Shown here: positions 43,259 through 52,197 of the stretch, one piece after another
Numbering within the stretch: the stretch's first letter is position 1
Layout: the number at the start of each line of letters is the position of its first letter
Source of the DNA: Streptomyces hydrogenans
Lineage (GTDB): Bacteria > Actinomycetota > Actinomycetes > Streptomycetales > Streptomycetaceae
Direction of reading: 5' to 3'
Assembly: GCF_014656075.1 (NCBI RefSeq)
Contig: NZ_BNBS01000005.1
Coordinates: forward strand, 94,418 to 158,417
Length of the DNA: 64,000 nt
Translations under genes and position numbers: made by a program
Notes under the pieces: generated by a model
Told to the model about the DNA's origin: nothing
The model's input: the letters and a program-made list of their open reading frames with translations, nothing else
Databases searched by the model: none

Positions 43259-45311
43259 CCGCTCGGGCGACGGTGCCGTGCGGCTGGCGCGACGGACCTG
43301 GGCCGCCGCACCGGCCGTCGCCCTGCTCACGGCGGCGGCAGTGGCGGCCGCGACGACCGGGGCCGGCGGAGGGACCACCCCTCCGGGCGTCGTCGACGCG
43401 GGCCCGCTCACCCGCTGGGCGCTGCCCTTCTCGCGTACCGTCGCCGACGTGGCGACCGTGGCCACCGTGGGCGCGCTCGTCCTGGCCGCCGTGCTGCTCC
43501 CCGGGCCGAGGCGGCTGGCTCCGGCGCAGGGCAGGGCGATGCTCTGGGCGTCGGCCGCGGCGGGCGTGTGGGCGGTGGCCTCGGTGGCCGTCGTCGTCTT
43601 CACCCTGTCCGACCTGTCCGCCCGTCCGGCCGCCGACGTGCTCGAACCGGCCGTGCTGCTCGACTTCGTGGCCACCGACTCCCGGGGCACCGCCCACGCC
43701 CTCACCGCCACGACGGCCGCGCTCCTGGCGACCTTCGGGCCCGGGGTGACCACGGCGGGCTGGGCCAGGTTCTGGCTCCTGGCGGCGCTCGCCGGCCTGT
43801 TGCCGCCCGCCTTCACCGGTCACGCGGCCGGGTCCGCGGGTCATGACACCGCCGTGGTGTCCCTCGCCGTCCACCTGGTCGGGGTGACGTTGTGGGTCGG
43901 CGGTCTGGCCTTCCTGCTGCCGGTGGTCGCCCGGCGGCATCCGGACGCGGCCGTGACCGTCCGCCGGTTCAGCGTGCTGGCGGGGGCCGCGCTGGTCGCC
44001 GTCGGTGCGGGCGGTGTCGTGGGTGCGGTGATCCGGCTGCCGGGCTGGGACGCGCTGTTCACGAGCGCGTACGGGCGACTGGTCCTGGTGAAGACGGCCG
44101 TCCTGGTCCTGCTGGGGTTGGCGGGCGCGTGGCACCGGCGGCGGAGCCTGGCTGCGATCGCCACGAGGACCGGTGCCGGAGCGTTCGTACGCCTGGCCGC
44201 GGGCGAACTGCTGCTGATGGCGGTCGCCATGGGCCTCGCCGTCGGGCTCGCCCGCACTCCCCCGCCCTCCTCGGCGGCCGCAGCCCTCTCACCGGCCGGG
44301 GAACTGCTCGGGTTTCCGATGCCGCCGCCGCTGGGCGGGTTCCCTTGGACACCGCTGTTCACGCAGTGGCACTTCGACCCGGTCTTCGCCTTCGGTACGG
44401 CGGCGGCCGGGCTGGCGTACGCGGTCGGCGTCCGTCGGCTGCGCGCGCGGGGCGATCACTGGCCCGTGGGCCGCACGGTGTCCTGGTTCCTCGGGCTCAC
44501 CGTCACGGTCCTGGCGACGATGAGCGGTCTGGCGGTCTACGGCAAGGTCATGTTCAGCGTGCACATGGGCCAGCACATGGTCCTCGCGATGACCGTCCCC
44601 ATCCTGCTCGTGCTCGGCGCGCCCGCGACGCTGGCCCTGCGGGCCCTGCCCGCCGCCGGGAGGGACGCCCCGCCCGGCCCCCGTGAGCTGCTGCTCAAGC
44701 TGCTCCACAGCACGTACGTACGGGTGATCTCGCATCCGGCGGTCGCCGGCGTGCTGTTCATCGGATCCGCCTTCGCCGTCTACTACACGTCACTGTTCGA
44801 GGCGCTGATGCGCAGTCACCTCGGGCACCTGGTGATGCTGGTGCACTTCCTCGCCGTCGGACTGCTGTTCTTCTGGGTGATCATCGGGGTCGATCCGGGG
44901 CCGCGCAGACCGCCGCACCTGGGGCGGCTGTTCGTGTTGATGTTGACGATGCCGTTCCACTCCTGGTTCAGCATCTCCCTGATGAGTTCCACCGGACTGC
45001 TCGCGGAAGGGTGGTGGACCTCGCTCGCCCGCCCCTGGGGGCCGTCGCTCGCCGACGACCAGTACAACGCGGGCGCCATCGCCTGGGCCACCGGCGACAT
45101 CCCCGTACTGATCACCACGATCATCCTCGCCGTCCAGTGGGTGCGGTCCGACTCCCGCGAGGCCCGTCGCGTCGACCGGCGCATCGACCGCGGCGACGCC
45201 GGCGACCCGCTCGCCGCGTACAACGCCTACCTCGCCGCCCTCCACGCCCGCGACCGGCGAGCCGTGGCCACCCGGCGCGCTCCCGCTCCTCCGAACGAAG
45301 GTCCCTCATGA
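43245..45311 (+). CDS. CopD-CtaG fusion membrane protein
   Basis: This 688-residue protein joins a CopD-type copper-import domain (about residues 60-340) to a CtaG/caa3 assembly domain (about 360-640; FTQWHFDPVFAFG, VHMGQHMVLAM, HSWFSISLMSSTGLLAEGWW). Conserved His residues in both halves are candidate copper ligands. It probably takes copper from CopC and delivers it toward cytochrome oxidase. It overlaps copC by 14 nt and the thioredoxin gene by 4 nt, so the three are translationally coupled. Confidence 0.9.
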   Translation: MPVADRSGDGAVRLARRTWAAAPAVALLTAAAVAAATTGAGGGTTPPGVVDAGPLTRWALPFSRTVADVATVATVGALVLAAVLLPGPRRLAPAQGRAMLWASAAAGVWAVASVAVVVFTLSDLSARPAADVLEPAVLLDFVATDSRGTAHALTATTAALLATFGPGVTTAGWARFWLLAALAGLLPPAFTGHAAGSAGHDTAVVSLAVHLVGVTLWVGGLAFLLPVVARRHPDAAVTVRRFSVLAGAALVAVGAGGVVGAVIRLPGWDALFTSAYGRLVLVKTAVLVLLGLAGAWHRRRSLAAIATRTGAGAFVRLAAGELLLMAVAMGLAVGLARTPPPSSAAAALSPAGELLGFPMPPPLGGFPWTPLFTQWHFDPVFAFGTAAAGLAYAVGVRRLRARGDHWPVGRTVSWFLGLTVTVLATMSGLAVYGKVMFSVHMGQHMVLAMTVPILLVLGAPATLALRALPAAGRDAPPGPRELLLKLLHSTYVRVISHPAVAGVLFIGSAFAVYYTSLFEALMRSHLGHLVMLVHFLAVGLLFFWVIIGVDPGPRRPPHLGRLFVLMLTMPFHSWFSISLMSSTGLLAEGWWTSLARPWGPSLADDQYNAGAIAWATGDIPVLITTIILAVQWVRSDSREARRVDRRIDRGDAGDPLAAYNAYLAALHARDRRAVATRRAPAPPNEGPS

Positions 45312-45988
45312 AGAACGCCAAGAAGCAGCTCCTCGCCGCGCTCGTCCTGCTGGTCGCGCTCGCCGTCGCGTTCGGTTCCTTCCTCCTCTTCCGCCCCGAC
45401 GCGGACGGCGGCGGCGGAAACGGCGCACGGGCCCTGCCGGAGCCGGCCACGGACGCCCGCGTGGTCCGTGCCGACAGCCACCGTCTCACCGAGCCCGCCG
45501 GGAGCCGTGTCACCGTCGTCGAGTTCCTGGACTTCGAGTGCGAGGGCTGCGGCGCGTTCCACCCGGTCATGGACCGGCTGAAGAAGGAGTACGGCGACCG
45601 CGTCACCTTCGTCGCCCGCTACTTCCCCATGCCCGGCCACCGCAACAGCGAGTCCGCCGCACGCGCCGCGGAGGCCGCCGCGCGGCAGGGCCGGTTCCGC
45701 GAGATGCACGACAAGCTGTTCACCACCCAGGCGCGGTGGGGCGAGGCGCGGGAGCCCAAGGACTCCGTGTTCCGCGCGTACGCCCGCGAACTCGGCCTGG
45801 ACATGGCCCGGTACGACACCGACGTCGCCTCCGAGCGCACGGCCGAGCGCATCGCCCTCGACCAGCGCGACGGCCTGGCCCTCGGCGTCCAGGGCACGCC
45901 GACCTTCTTCGTCGACGGCGAGCGGGTGTCTCCGCGCGGTTACGAGGACTTCAAGGCGCTGATCGAGCGGAGGCTGACCAAGGGCTGA
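45308..45988 (+). CDS. DsbA/BdbD-like thioredoxin-fold protein
   Basis: This 226-residue protein has one N-terminal membrane anchor (about residues 8-28) and an extracytoplasmic thioredoxin fold with CEGC (Cys78, Cys81) in DFECEGCGAFHP and the cis-Pro motif GVQGTPTFFVDG. It would oxidise or reduce Cys residues of secreted proteins, perhaps the Cys copper ligands of an oxidase subunit. ATG overlaps the previous stop (ATGA). Confidence 0.92.
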   Translation: MKNAKKQLLAALVLLVALAVAFGSFLLFRPDADGGGGNGARALPEPATDARVVRADSHRLTEPAGSRVTVVEFLDFECEGCGAFHPVMDRLKKEYGDRVTFVARYFPMPGHRNSESAARAAEAAARQGRFREMHDKLFTTQARWGEAREPKDSVFRAYARELGLDMARYDTDVASERTAERIALDQRDGLALGVQGTPTFFVDGERVSPRGYEDFKALIERRLTKG

Positions 45989-46414
45989 GGCGTGAGCGTG
46001 AGGGGGAGCCTGAGGGTGGGAGTGAGCTAGAGGGTTTGGGTGGGGTGTGGTGTGGTGGGTGGTCGGCGGGGGCTTGCGGGCTGCCGGTCGGGGCTGCTGC
46101 TCGGGGGCTGGTGAGCGGCACACCGGCCGCTGATCGGGGGCTGATCCTCGGCTGGTCGGCTGCCTGCTCGCACCGCGTGGTCCCGATCAGCCCCTCGCGC
46201 GGCCGTCCGTTGCTCAGGGGCTCTGCTGAGCCCGGGCCGTCCGGGGTCGTACGTGGCCGACCTGACGGGTCCGGCACCGGGACGAGGTCGTCGTGACCGG
46301 TCATCTGGCACCAGGCGGGCAGGTCCAGCGGGGTGGACCGGGCCGTGGCGACGGCCTCGGCCCGGTGCCGTCGACGACGAGCGGCGGGGCAAGGGCAAAG
46401 GGAGAGGCACGGGC
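45989..46414. other. Gene-poor G/T-rich stretch, 426 bp
   Basis: The first 80 nt are almost pure G and T; 46032-46059 contains four or more G-runs and could fold as a quadruplex. The repeat GCTCAG/CTGAGC (about 46213-46232) forms a short hairpin. No gene is recognised. Confidence 0.45.
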
Positions 46415-46588
46415 GTGCGCGGGGTCGGGGAACGCGCCCACGCTGCGGCCGCCTCCTGGGTGATCGGTGCGGTGTTCGTCGTTGTGGGACCGGCCCTCGC
46501 CCTGGCCGTCCGCGAAACCGCCGCGCACGTCGCCCTTGAACGCGCCCGGCACGCCGCGCCGCCGCCCAGCGGCGAGGAGACGGCTTGA
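46415..46588 (+). CDS. Candidate small single-TM protein
   Basis: This 57-residue frame opens at GTG 46415 after GGAGAGG. It has one hydrophobic segment (SWVIGAVFVVVGPALALAV) between charged ends. It may be real or part of the decayed region around it. Confidence 0.4.
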   Translation: MRGVGERAHAAAASWVIGAVFVVVGPALALAVRETAAHVALERARHAAPPPSGEETA

Positions 46589-46823
46589 AGGCCACGTGCA
46601 CGCGTACGTCCTGGCGCCGCCTGTGCCTGCTCTGCCCCGGCCAGGCCGGAGTGGTCGGCAACCTCGACGACGGTGTCACCTGGAGTGCCTGCCCGCTCCT
46701 CGGCACCAACCACGACCCACGCTTTCCCTCACGCCCGCTCTTCCCGCAGGGCGGCGCACAGTTTCTGCGCCTTCTCCGCGTCCCTCTTCACCGCCGCCCC
46801 GAGCCCGCGTCCTGGACGGCCTG

Positions 46824-47233
46824 ATGGAGGCCGCGAAGAGTCTCGCCGCTGTCGGCCTCACCAGGGGCCCGTACTCGATCCTCTGGGGCATCGGCCGGAT
46901 CACCACGGGCCACCTGGCCCACCGCGTCGACCGCAAACCGCTCATCGTCACGGGCACGCCGGGCCGGGCCGGTCTCGTCCCCGTCCTCGCCCTGATCAAC
47001 CGTCCCTGGCGCGCCGGACTCCCTTCCGCGGTCATCCAGGGCCTCGACACCGCGTCGGTCCACTCGACACTCATCGCCTGCGACCACGCGCCCCCCTGTC
47101 GGGCCGACGCCGTGGGCACGTCGCCAGGAGCCCTCCTGGCCGACCGACCCGGCCTGATAGACCGCCGTGACCGTCGCGGCCGCCGTGCTCACCGCCGCCT
47201 CCGGCCCGCCCTCACCCGCTGGACCACCGGACA
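46824..47233 (+). pseudogene. MFS transporter remnant
   Basis: The frame reads GPYSILWGIGRITTGHLAHR, then VDRKPLIVTGTPGRAG and LPSAVIQGLDTASVHSTLIA, typical of segments 2-4 of an MFS exporter including motif A. After about 100 residues the frame loses the pattern, and no start or remaining segments are found. It is about a quarter of a normal transporter: a decayed fragment. Confidence 0.7.
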
Positions 47234-47394
47234 CCGGCCCGGCGAAAGATGCCCCATGCCCGATGACGAGCGGCTGCTGACCGGCCGGGCCCACGGAAGC
47301 CGCGCCCGGGCATCACGTGAAGCGACCTCGCTCCGCCGTGCCTCCGTAGACTGGAGTGACCCCTGGCAGGGCTGCCGCAGAGGAGGCGGTCGAC

Positions 47395-48072
47395 ATGGCG
47401 CAATCGGTCAAGCCGCCGCCGTTCCGGCCGCACCCGTTCTTCGCCCGCTGCTACGCACGGCTCGCCGGTCCGGCTCTGGAGAAGGCGGGCGTGGCCGAGC
47501 ACCGCGAGCGGCTTCTCGCCGGCCTGACGGGCGAGGTGATTGAGATCGGAGCGGGCAACGGTCTGAACTTCCCCCACTACCCGCCCGAAGTGACGCGTCT
47601 CGTCGCCGTCGAACCGGAGCCGAACCTCCGCGCACTGGCCAGGGACCGGGCCGCCACCTCTCCTCTCCCCCTGGAGGTGCACGAGGCCCGTGCCGAGCGG
47701 CTGCCCTTCCCCGACGCCTCCTTCGACGCGGCCGTGGCCTGCCTGACCCTCTGCTCCATCGCCGACCCGCCCGCGGCCCTCGCCGAGCTCCACAGGGTGC
47801 TCCGGCCAGGGGGACAGCTGCGGTTCTTCGAACACGTCCAGGCACGCACGAGCGGGATGCGGCGCCTCCAGCGCGTCCTCGACGCCACCGTCTGGCCACG
47901 TCTGATGGGCGGCTGCCACACCGGCCGCGACACTCTGGCGACCCTCACCGCCGCCGGCTTCACCCCGACCACGGTCGACCGCTTCGACTTCCCCGAGACC
48001 CGGCTCCCGACTCCGGCCGGCAGCCACATCCTTGGCACCGCCGTGCGCGGTGACCACGCGGGCGCCCCCTGA
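47395..48072 (+). CDS. Class I SAM-dependent methyltransferase
   Basis: This 225-residue enzyme has the SAM motif EIGAGNGLNFPHY, the acidic VAVEPEP that binds ribose, and RVLRPGGQLRFFEHV of motif IV. It is close to the UbiE/METTL7-like group; the acceptor is unknown. GGAGG stands 8 nt before ATG 47395. It is convergent with a TetR gene. Confidence 0.9.
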   Translation: MAQSVKPPPFRPHPFFARCYARLAGPALEKAGVAEHRERLLAGLTGEVIEIGAGNGLNFPHYPPEVTRLVAVEPEPNLRALARDRAATSPLPLEVHEARAERLPFPDASFDAAVACLTLCSIADPPAALAELHRVLRPGGQLRFFEHVQARTSGMRRLQRVLDATVWPRLMGGCHTGRDTLATLTAAGFTPTTVDRFDFPETRLPTPAGSHILGTAVRGDHAGAP

Positions 48073-48098
48073 CCCACCTGCTGACGGGGGCGTGGCGC

Positions 48099-48743
48099 TC
48101 ACGCCCAGAGGCGCGCCAAGTGTGCGTGAAGGACGTCCTGCGCCTCGGGCGGGGTGAGGTGACCGATGAGGACGTGAGTGGTGAGCCCGTCCACGAGGGC
48201 GAGGAGGGTGCGGGCCTCGCGCCGCGGGTCGACGAGCGCGGCACGGTCAGCGCCTGCGTCGCCATCGCCATCGGCGCCCGCGTCGGATCCGGAGCCTGCT
48301 TCGGCATCGGCGGCTTCCGCGATCAGGCGGGTGAACGTCTCCTGCAGGGGCGCGTAGCTCGCGCGGAGGGTCGTGGCGAGCGTCTCGTTGACCGCCGCCT
48401 GCGCGACGAAGGCGAGCCAGACCCTGGCCTCGGCGCGGTGTTCCTCCCGGAGCAGCGAGATCTCGGTGGCCGCGTGCCCCAGCGCGGTGCCGGCCGACTG
48501 GGCCGGACTCCTGACGAGACGGGCCCGCACGCGCTCGCCGATCCTCTCGCCGATGTGCCCGAGGGTGAACACGAGCATCTCTTCCTTGGTGCGGAAGCAC
48601 CGCTGTACGGCACCCATCGACACCTGCGCACGGGCGGCGACGTCGCGGAGGGTCACACCCTCCAGGCCGTGTTCGTCGGCGAGATGACACACGGCCTCGG
48701 CGATGAGGCGGCGGCGGCTCACGTGATCCACCTGCTTGGGCAT
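48099..48743 (-). CDS. TetR-family repressor of the second amidase
   Basis: This 214-residue regulator has a helix-turn-helix at about residues 32-54 (RAQVSMGAVQRCFRTKEEM). The ligand-binding domain contains an acidic low-complexity insert of about 20 residues (GSGSDAGADGDGDAGADR). It is divergent from an amidase gene, and two related palindromes lie between. The likely role is repression of both genes. Confidence 0.88.
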   Translation of the reverse strand: MPKQVDHVSRRRLIAEAVCHLADEHGLEGVTLRDVAARAQVSMGAVQRCFRTKEEMLVFTLGHIGERIGERVRARLVRSPAQSAGTALGHAATEISLLREEHRAEARVWLAFVAQAAVNETLATTLRASYAPLQETFTRLIAEAADAEAGSGSDAGADGDGDAGADRAALVDPRREARTLLALVDGLTTHVLIGHLTPPEAQDVLHAHLARLWA

Positions 48744-48836
48744 CCCTGGTGCCTCTCTTTCACGGCTCGCTGTTCACGACTCACACGCTTTCCGCTTCGC
48801 GGACTTCCGCGTCGCAGCGCGCGGCCCGACTTTATC

Positions 48837-48852
48837 CGATGCGAGCGCATCG
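48837..48852. promoter_or_regulatory. Operator candidate A, second TetR/amidase pair
   Basis: CGATGCG-AG-CGCATCG is a perfect palindrome whose core is identical to site B, 39 bp away centre to centre. Confidence 0.75.
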
Positions 48853-48870
48853 ATTCCAGGCTACGGTTGC

Positions 48871-48896
48871 CGTTCCGATGCGAGCGCATCGGAACG
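48871..48896. promoter_or_regulatory. Operator candidate B, second TetR/amidase pair
   Basis: CGTTCCGATGCG and CGCATCGGAACG flank AG: a 26-bp perfect palindrome containing the same core as site A. It ends about 20 bp before the amidase start, so bound repressor would block transcription. Confidence 0.8.
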
Positions 48897-48916
48897 TAGG
48901 GGAGGATGGTGCAGTC

Positions 48917-50350
48917 ATGCGGGACGCCCTGTGGAAGCTGTCGGCCGCCGAGCAGGCGGAGGCCGTGCGCAACGCGGAGGTCTCGGCCGTCGAACTGGTC
49001 GACAGCCACCTGGAGCGCATCGCCGAGGTCAACCCGCGGGCGAACGCGGTCACGCAGCTGCTCGCGGAGCGCGCCCGCGAGGACGCGGCGCGGACGGACC
49101 GCCGGCGGGCCGCCGGCGAAACGTTGGGACCGCTCGCGGGCGTGCCCTTCACGGTGAAGGAGTCCATCGCCGTCGAAGGCGTGCCGACGACGTTCGGGGT
49201 GGAACGCTTCCGCGATCTGGTGGCGTCGGCCGACGCGCCCCCGGTGGCACGGCTGCGCGCGGCGGGAGCCGTCCCGATCGGGCACAGCAACATCCCCACC
49301 CTGATCCTGGCGGGGATGCACACGCGCAGCGAGCTGTTCGGCGACACGGTCAATCCGTGGGACGGCGGCCGGACCCCGGGCGGCAGCAGCGGAGGTGACG
49401 CGGTGGCCGTCGCCACGGGCATGGCTGCGATCGGGCTCGGCAACGACTCCGGCGGATCAGTGCGCGTCCCGGCCCAGTTCTGCGGCGTGGCCGGGCTGAA
49501 GCCGTCCACGGGCAGGTTCCCCGCCGACCACCGCTTCCTCGGCCCGGACGACCCGGGCCCGGCGTCCCAGCTGCTGGTCACCGACGGCCCGCTGGCCCGG
49601 ACCGTGGGCGACCTCCGCCTCGCGTACGAGGTGCTGACCGGGACCGATCCGCGGGACCCGCGGGCCGTACCGGTGCCCGCGTACGGCGAGCCCCTCCCGG
49701 GGCCCGTGAAGGTCGCGGTCGTGACGGACCCCGGCGGGCACGGCGTCCACCCCACGGTCCGAGGAGCCGTCGCCGCCGCGGCCGACGCGCTGCGCGACGC
49801 CGGGTACGAGGTGCGCGAGGTGCGGGACGTACCGCGCATGGACGAGGCCCTTGAGGCGTACGGCCGGATCACCGCGACCGAGTTCGCCCCGTCGTGGCCG
49901 GCCGTGCGCGGACTACTCGGCGAGGGCGGCGACCGCTACCTCGAGATGGCGATGGAGCGGACCCCTCCCGCGAGCGCGGCCGAGTTCATGCACCTGATGG
50001 GCCTCTGGATGAACATCCGCCGCTCCTGGGCCGAATTCCTCGACGCCTACCCGCTGTTGCTCGGCCCGGTCTTCACCGAACCGCCGGTCGAGCCGGGGCT
50101 GGAGTCACGGGACCGGTCGGGCCGGGACCGCGTCGCGTCGGGAATGCGCCTGTGCACCGTGAGCAGTTTCGTCGGCGTACCAGGCGTGGCCGTGCCGACC
50201 GGGACGGCCGACGGACTCCCCACGGGAGTGCAGATCATCGGCCGCGCCTTCCGGGAAGACCTGTGCCTGGACGCGGCCCAGGCGATCGAGGACCGACTCG
50301 GGGTCCTCACGCCGATCGACCCCATCGGCCGATCGACCCCATCGGCTTGA
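48917..50350 (+). CDS. Amidase signature family hydrolase, second copy
   Basis: This 477-residue enzyme has a canonical triad: Lys81 (TVKESI), cis-Ser in GGSSGG (155-160) and nucleophile Ser181 in GNDSGGSVRVPAQ. It is much closer to standard amidases than the one at 4749. Substrate unknown. GGAGG is 11 nt before ATG 48917. The C-terminus ends in a repeat-derived tail (TPIDPIGRSTPSA). It is divergent from its TetR regulator and followed by a strong terminator. Confidence 0.9.
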   Translation: MRDALWKLSAAEQAEAVRNAEVSAVELVDSHLERIAEVNPRANAVTQLLAERAREDAARTDRRRAAGETLGPLAGVPFTVKESIAVEGVPTTFGVERFRDLVASADAPPVARLRAAGAVPIGHSNIPTLILAGMHTRSELFGDTVNPWDGGRTPGGSSGGDAVAVATGMAAIGLGNDSGGSVRVPAQFCGVAGLKPSTGRFPADHRFLGPDDPGPASQLLVTDGPLARTVGDLRLAYEVLTGTDPRDPRAVPVPAYGEPLPGPVKVAVVTDPGGHGVHPTVRGAVAAAADALRDAGYEVREVRDVPRMDEALEAYGRITATEFAPSWPAVRGLLGEGGDRYLEMAMERTPPASAAEFMHLMGLWMNIRRSWAEFLDAYPLLLGPVFTEPPVEPGLESRDRSGRDRVASGMRLCTVSSFVGVPGVAVPTGTADGLPTGVQIIGRAFREDLCLDAAQAIEDRLGVLTPIDPIGRSTPSA

Positions 50351-50367
50351 TCGGCTTGATCGGCTTG
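50341..50367. repeat. 9-bp tandem repeat at the amidase 3' end
   Basis: ATCGGCTTG is repeated three times at the amidase stop, preceded by two copies of GATCGACCCCATCGG. It alters the last codons of the amidase. Confidence 0.7.
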
Positions 50368-50385
50368 ATGGTCCGATCGACGCCC

Positions 50386-50434
50386 CTCGGATGACGCGCC
50401 CACCCGGCTTCGGCGGGTGGGCGCGTCATCCGAG
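50386..50434. terminator. Very strong bidirectional terminator
   Basis: A perfect 21-bp stem (50386-50406 with 50414-50434) closes a 7-nt loop GCTTCGG, of the stable UUCG type. It lies between the amidase and the convergent SDR remnant. Confidence 0.85.
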
Positions 50435-50584
50435 GCCGGCGACGCCCGGCCGCCCTCAGTCCGAGAACTGCGCCAGGTGCCGAAGGACTTCACGCGCGGA
50501 CTCGCCCTCCTCCGCGGTGAGCGGAACCGCGGCGGGCCGCGGAAAGCGCTCCGGATGTCTTCACACTGTGAGGGCGGGCCCCCA

Positions 50585-50990
50585 TCAGTGGACGGTGAAG
50601 CCGCCGTCGGCGGGGAGAGCTGTTCCGATGACGAAGCCGGCGCCGGGGCCGCACAGCCACAGGGCGGCGTCGGCGATCTCGTCGGCGGCGCCCAGGCGGC
50701 CGATGGGCTGCTGCTCCACGATGTCGACCATGGCGGCGGCCTGTTCCTCGGCGGCCACGTCGCAGCCGAGGCCGAGGGCCCGGTGGCCGGCGTCGGTCAG
50801 GTCCTCGGACGCTCGCTCGGCGGCCCTCCGGTCGAGGTCGGCGAGGACGACGGCAGCGCCGGCCCGGGCGAAGGCGCGGGCGGTGGCCAGGCCCATGCCG
50901 GAGGCTGCGCCGGTGACCAGGGCGACCTGCCCGGTGAAGTCGCAGGTGGGTTCATCAGGGGAGAGTCCTGTTTCGGGGTGGGATGCGTGA
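50585..50990 (-). pseudogene. Short-chain dehydrogenase pseudogene
   Basis: The frame carries the SDR nucleotide motif VALVTGAASGMGLATARAF and the usual end IGRLGAADEIADAALWLCGP, but about 110-130 residues between, including the catalytic Ser-Tyr-Lys, are missing: AAMVDIVEQQ runs directly into PIGRLG. No start is in frame; an ATG after AGGA at about 50957 is in another frame, so a frameshift also lies near the 5' end. It cannot make a working enzyme. Confidence 0.8.
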
Positions 50991-51031
50991 CTGGGTTGCG
51001 CGACGCCGGTCGCGGCGCCGCGCGGGATGGT

Positions 51032-52054
51032 TCAGGGGCGCAGGAGCACCTTGGTGGCGCGGCGTTCGTCCATGGCCTTGTAGCCCTCGGCGGCCTGATC
51101 GAGCGGGAGTTCGAGGTCGAAAACCTTGCCGGGGTCGATCTCGCGGTCCCAGATGAGCTGGATCAGGTCGGGCAGGAACCGGCGGACGGGGGCCGGGCCG
51201 CCTTCCATGTGGATGCCGGCGAGGAACAGGTCGAAGCCGGGAATGTGGACGTCGTAGTTGACGCCGACGAAGCCCATGTGGCCGCCGGGCCGGGTGGCCC
51301 CGATCGCCTGCATGGTGGATTCGCGGGTGCCGACGGCCTCGACGACCGAGTGCGCGCCGAGTCCGCCCGTGAGCTCCTTGATCTTCGCCACTCCCTCGTC
51401 GCCGCGTTCCTCGACGATGTCGGTGGCGCCGTAGAAGCGGGCCAGCTTCTGTCGTTCGGGGTGGCGGGACATCGCGATGACGCGCTCCGCGCCCAGCTGC
51501 CGGGCGGCCAGGACCGCCATCAGGCCGACGGCGCCGTCGCCGACGACGGCGACGGTCCTGCCGGGGCCGGCCTCGGCGGCGACCGCGCCGTACCAGCCGG
51601 TGCCCAGCACGTCGGAGGCGGCCAGCAGGGAAGGGATCAGGTCCTCGTCGGGCTGTCCCGGGGTGGCGACGAGGGTTCCGTCCGCGTAGGGGATGCGGGC
51701 CTTCTCGGCCTGGGTGCCGATCGTCCCGGCCACGAACTGGCGGTGCACGCAGCCGGACTGGTAGCCCGCCCGGCAGATCTCGCAGGTGTTGTCGGAGATG
51801 ACGAACGAACCGACGACGAAGTCACCGACCTTCACGGTCCTCACCTCGGAGCCGACCTCTTCCACGACGCCGACGTACTCATGGCCCATGGCCGTGTGGT
51901 CGGCGGGCTCGATCCCTCGGTACGGCCACAGGTCGGAACCGCAGATGCACGTCGCGGTCAGCTTCACGATCGCGTCGGTGGGCTCGATGATCCGCGGGTC
52001 CTCGCGTTCCTCGACCCGGACGTCTCCGGCGGTGTGCATGACCACTCCACGCAT
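51032..52054 (-). CDS. Zinc-dependent alcohol dehydrogenase family protein
   Basis: This 340-residue MDR-family enzyme has a catalytic zinc site (CICGSD, GHEYVG) and a nucleotide site VVGDGAVGLMAVLAARQLGA. The structural zinc loop has three Cys (CEICRAGYQSGC) and Asp in place of the first, as in a known subgroup. It oxidises an alcohol or reduces an aldehyde; substrate unknown. It follows an MFS gene and precedes the SDR remnant on the same strand. Confidence 0.9.
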   Translation of the reverse strand: MRGVVMHTAGDVRVEEREDPRIIEPTDAIVKLTATCICGSDLWPYRGIEPADHTAMGHEYVGVVEEVGSEVRTVKVGDFVVGSFVISDNTCEICRAGYQSGCVHRQFVAGTIGTQAEKARIPYADGTLVATPGQPDEDLIPSLLAASDVLGTGWYGAVAAEAGPGRTVAVVGDGAVGLMAVLAARQLGAERVIAMSRHPERQKLARFYGATDIVEERGDEGVAKIKELTGGLGAHSVVEAVGTRESTMQAIGATRPGGHMGFVGVNYDVHIPGFDLFLAGIHMEGGPAPVRRFLPDLIQLIWDREIDPGKVFDLELPLDQAAEGYKAMDERRATKVLLRP

Positions 52055-52197
52055 GGTGGCTCTCCTTGCTTCGTGTTTCCGGCGCCTCGGGCGCCTGTGT
52101 GAGACCAGGAAGGCATGACTTCCTGATGAATGAGGGGAAATGTTCCGGTGTGGCGTTGCCGGTGGTGGCGACGTCCCGCGGTCTCGCGGTCGGCGTC

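Noticed and set aside
46824..47233. Intact transporter gene
   Set aside because: Only about 100 residues match; no start and most segments are missing.
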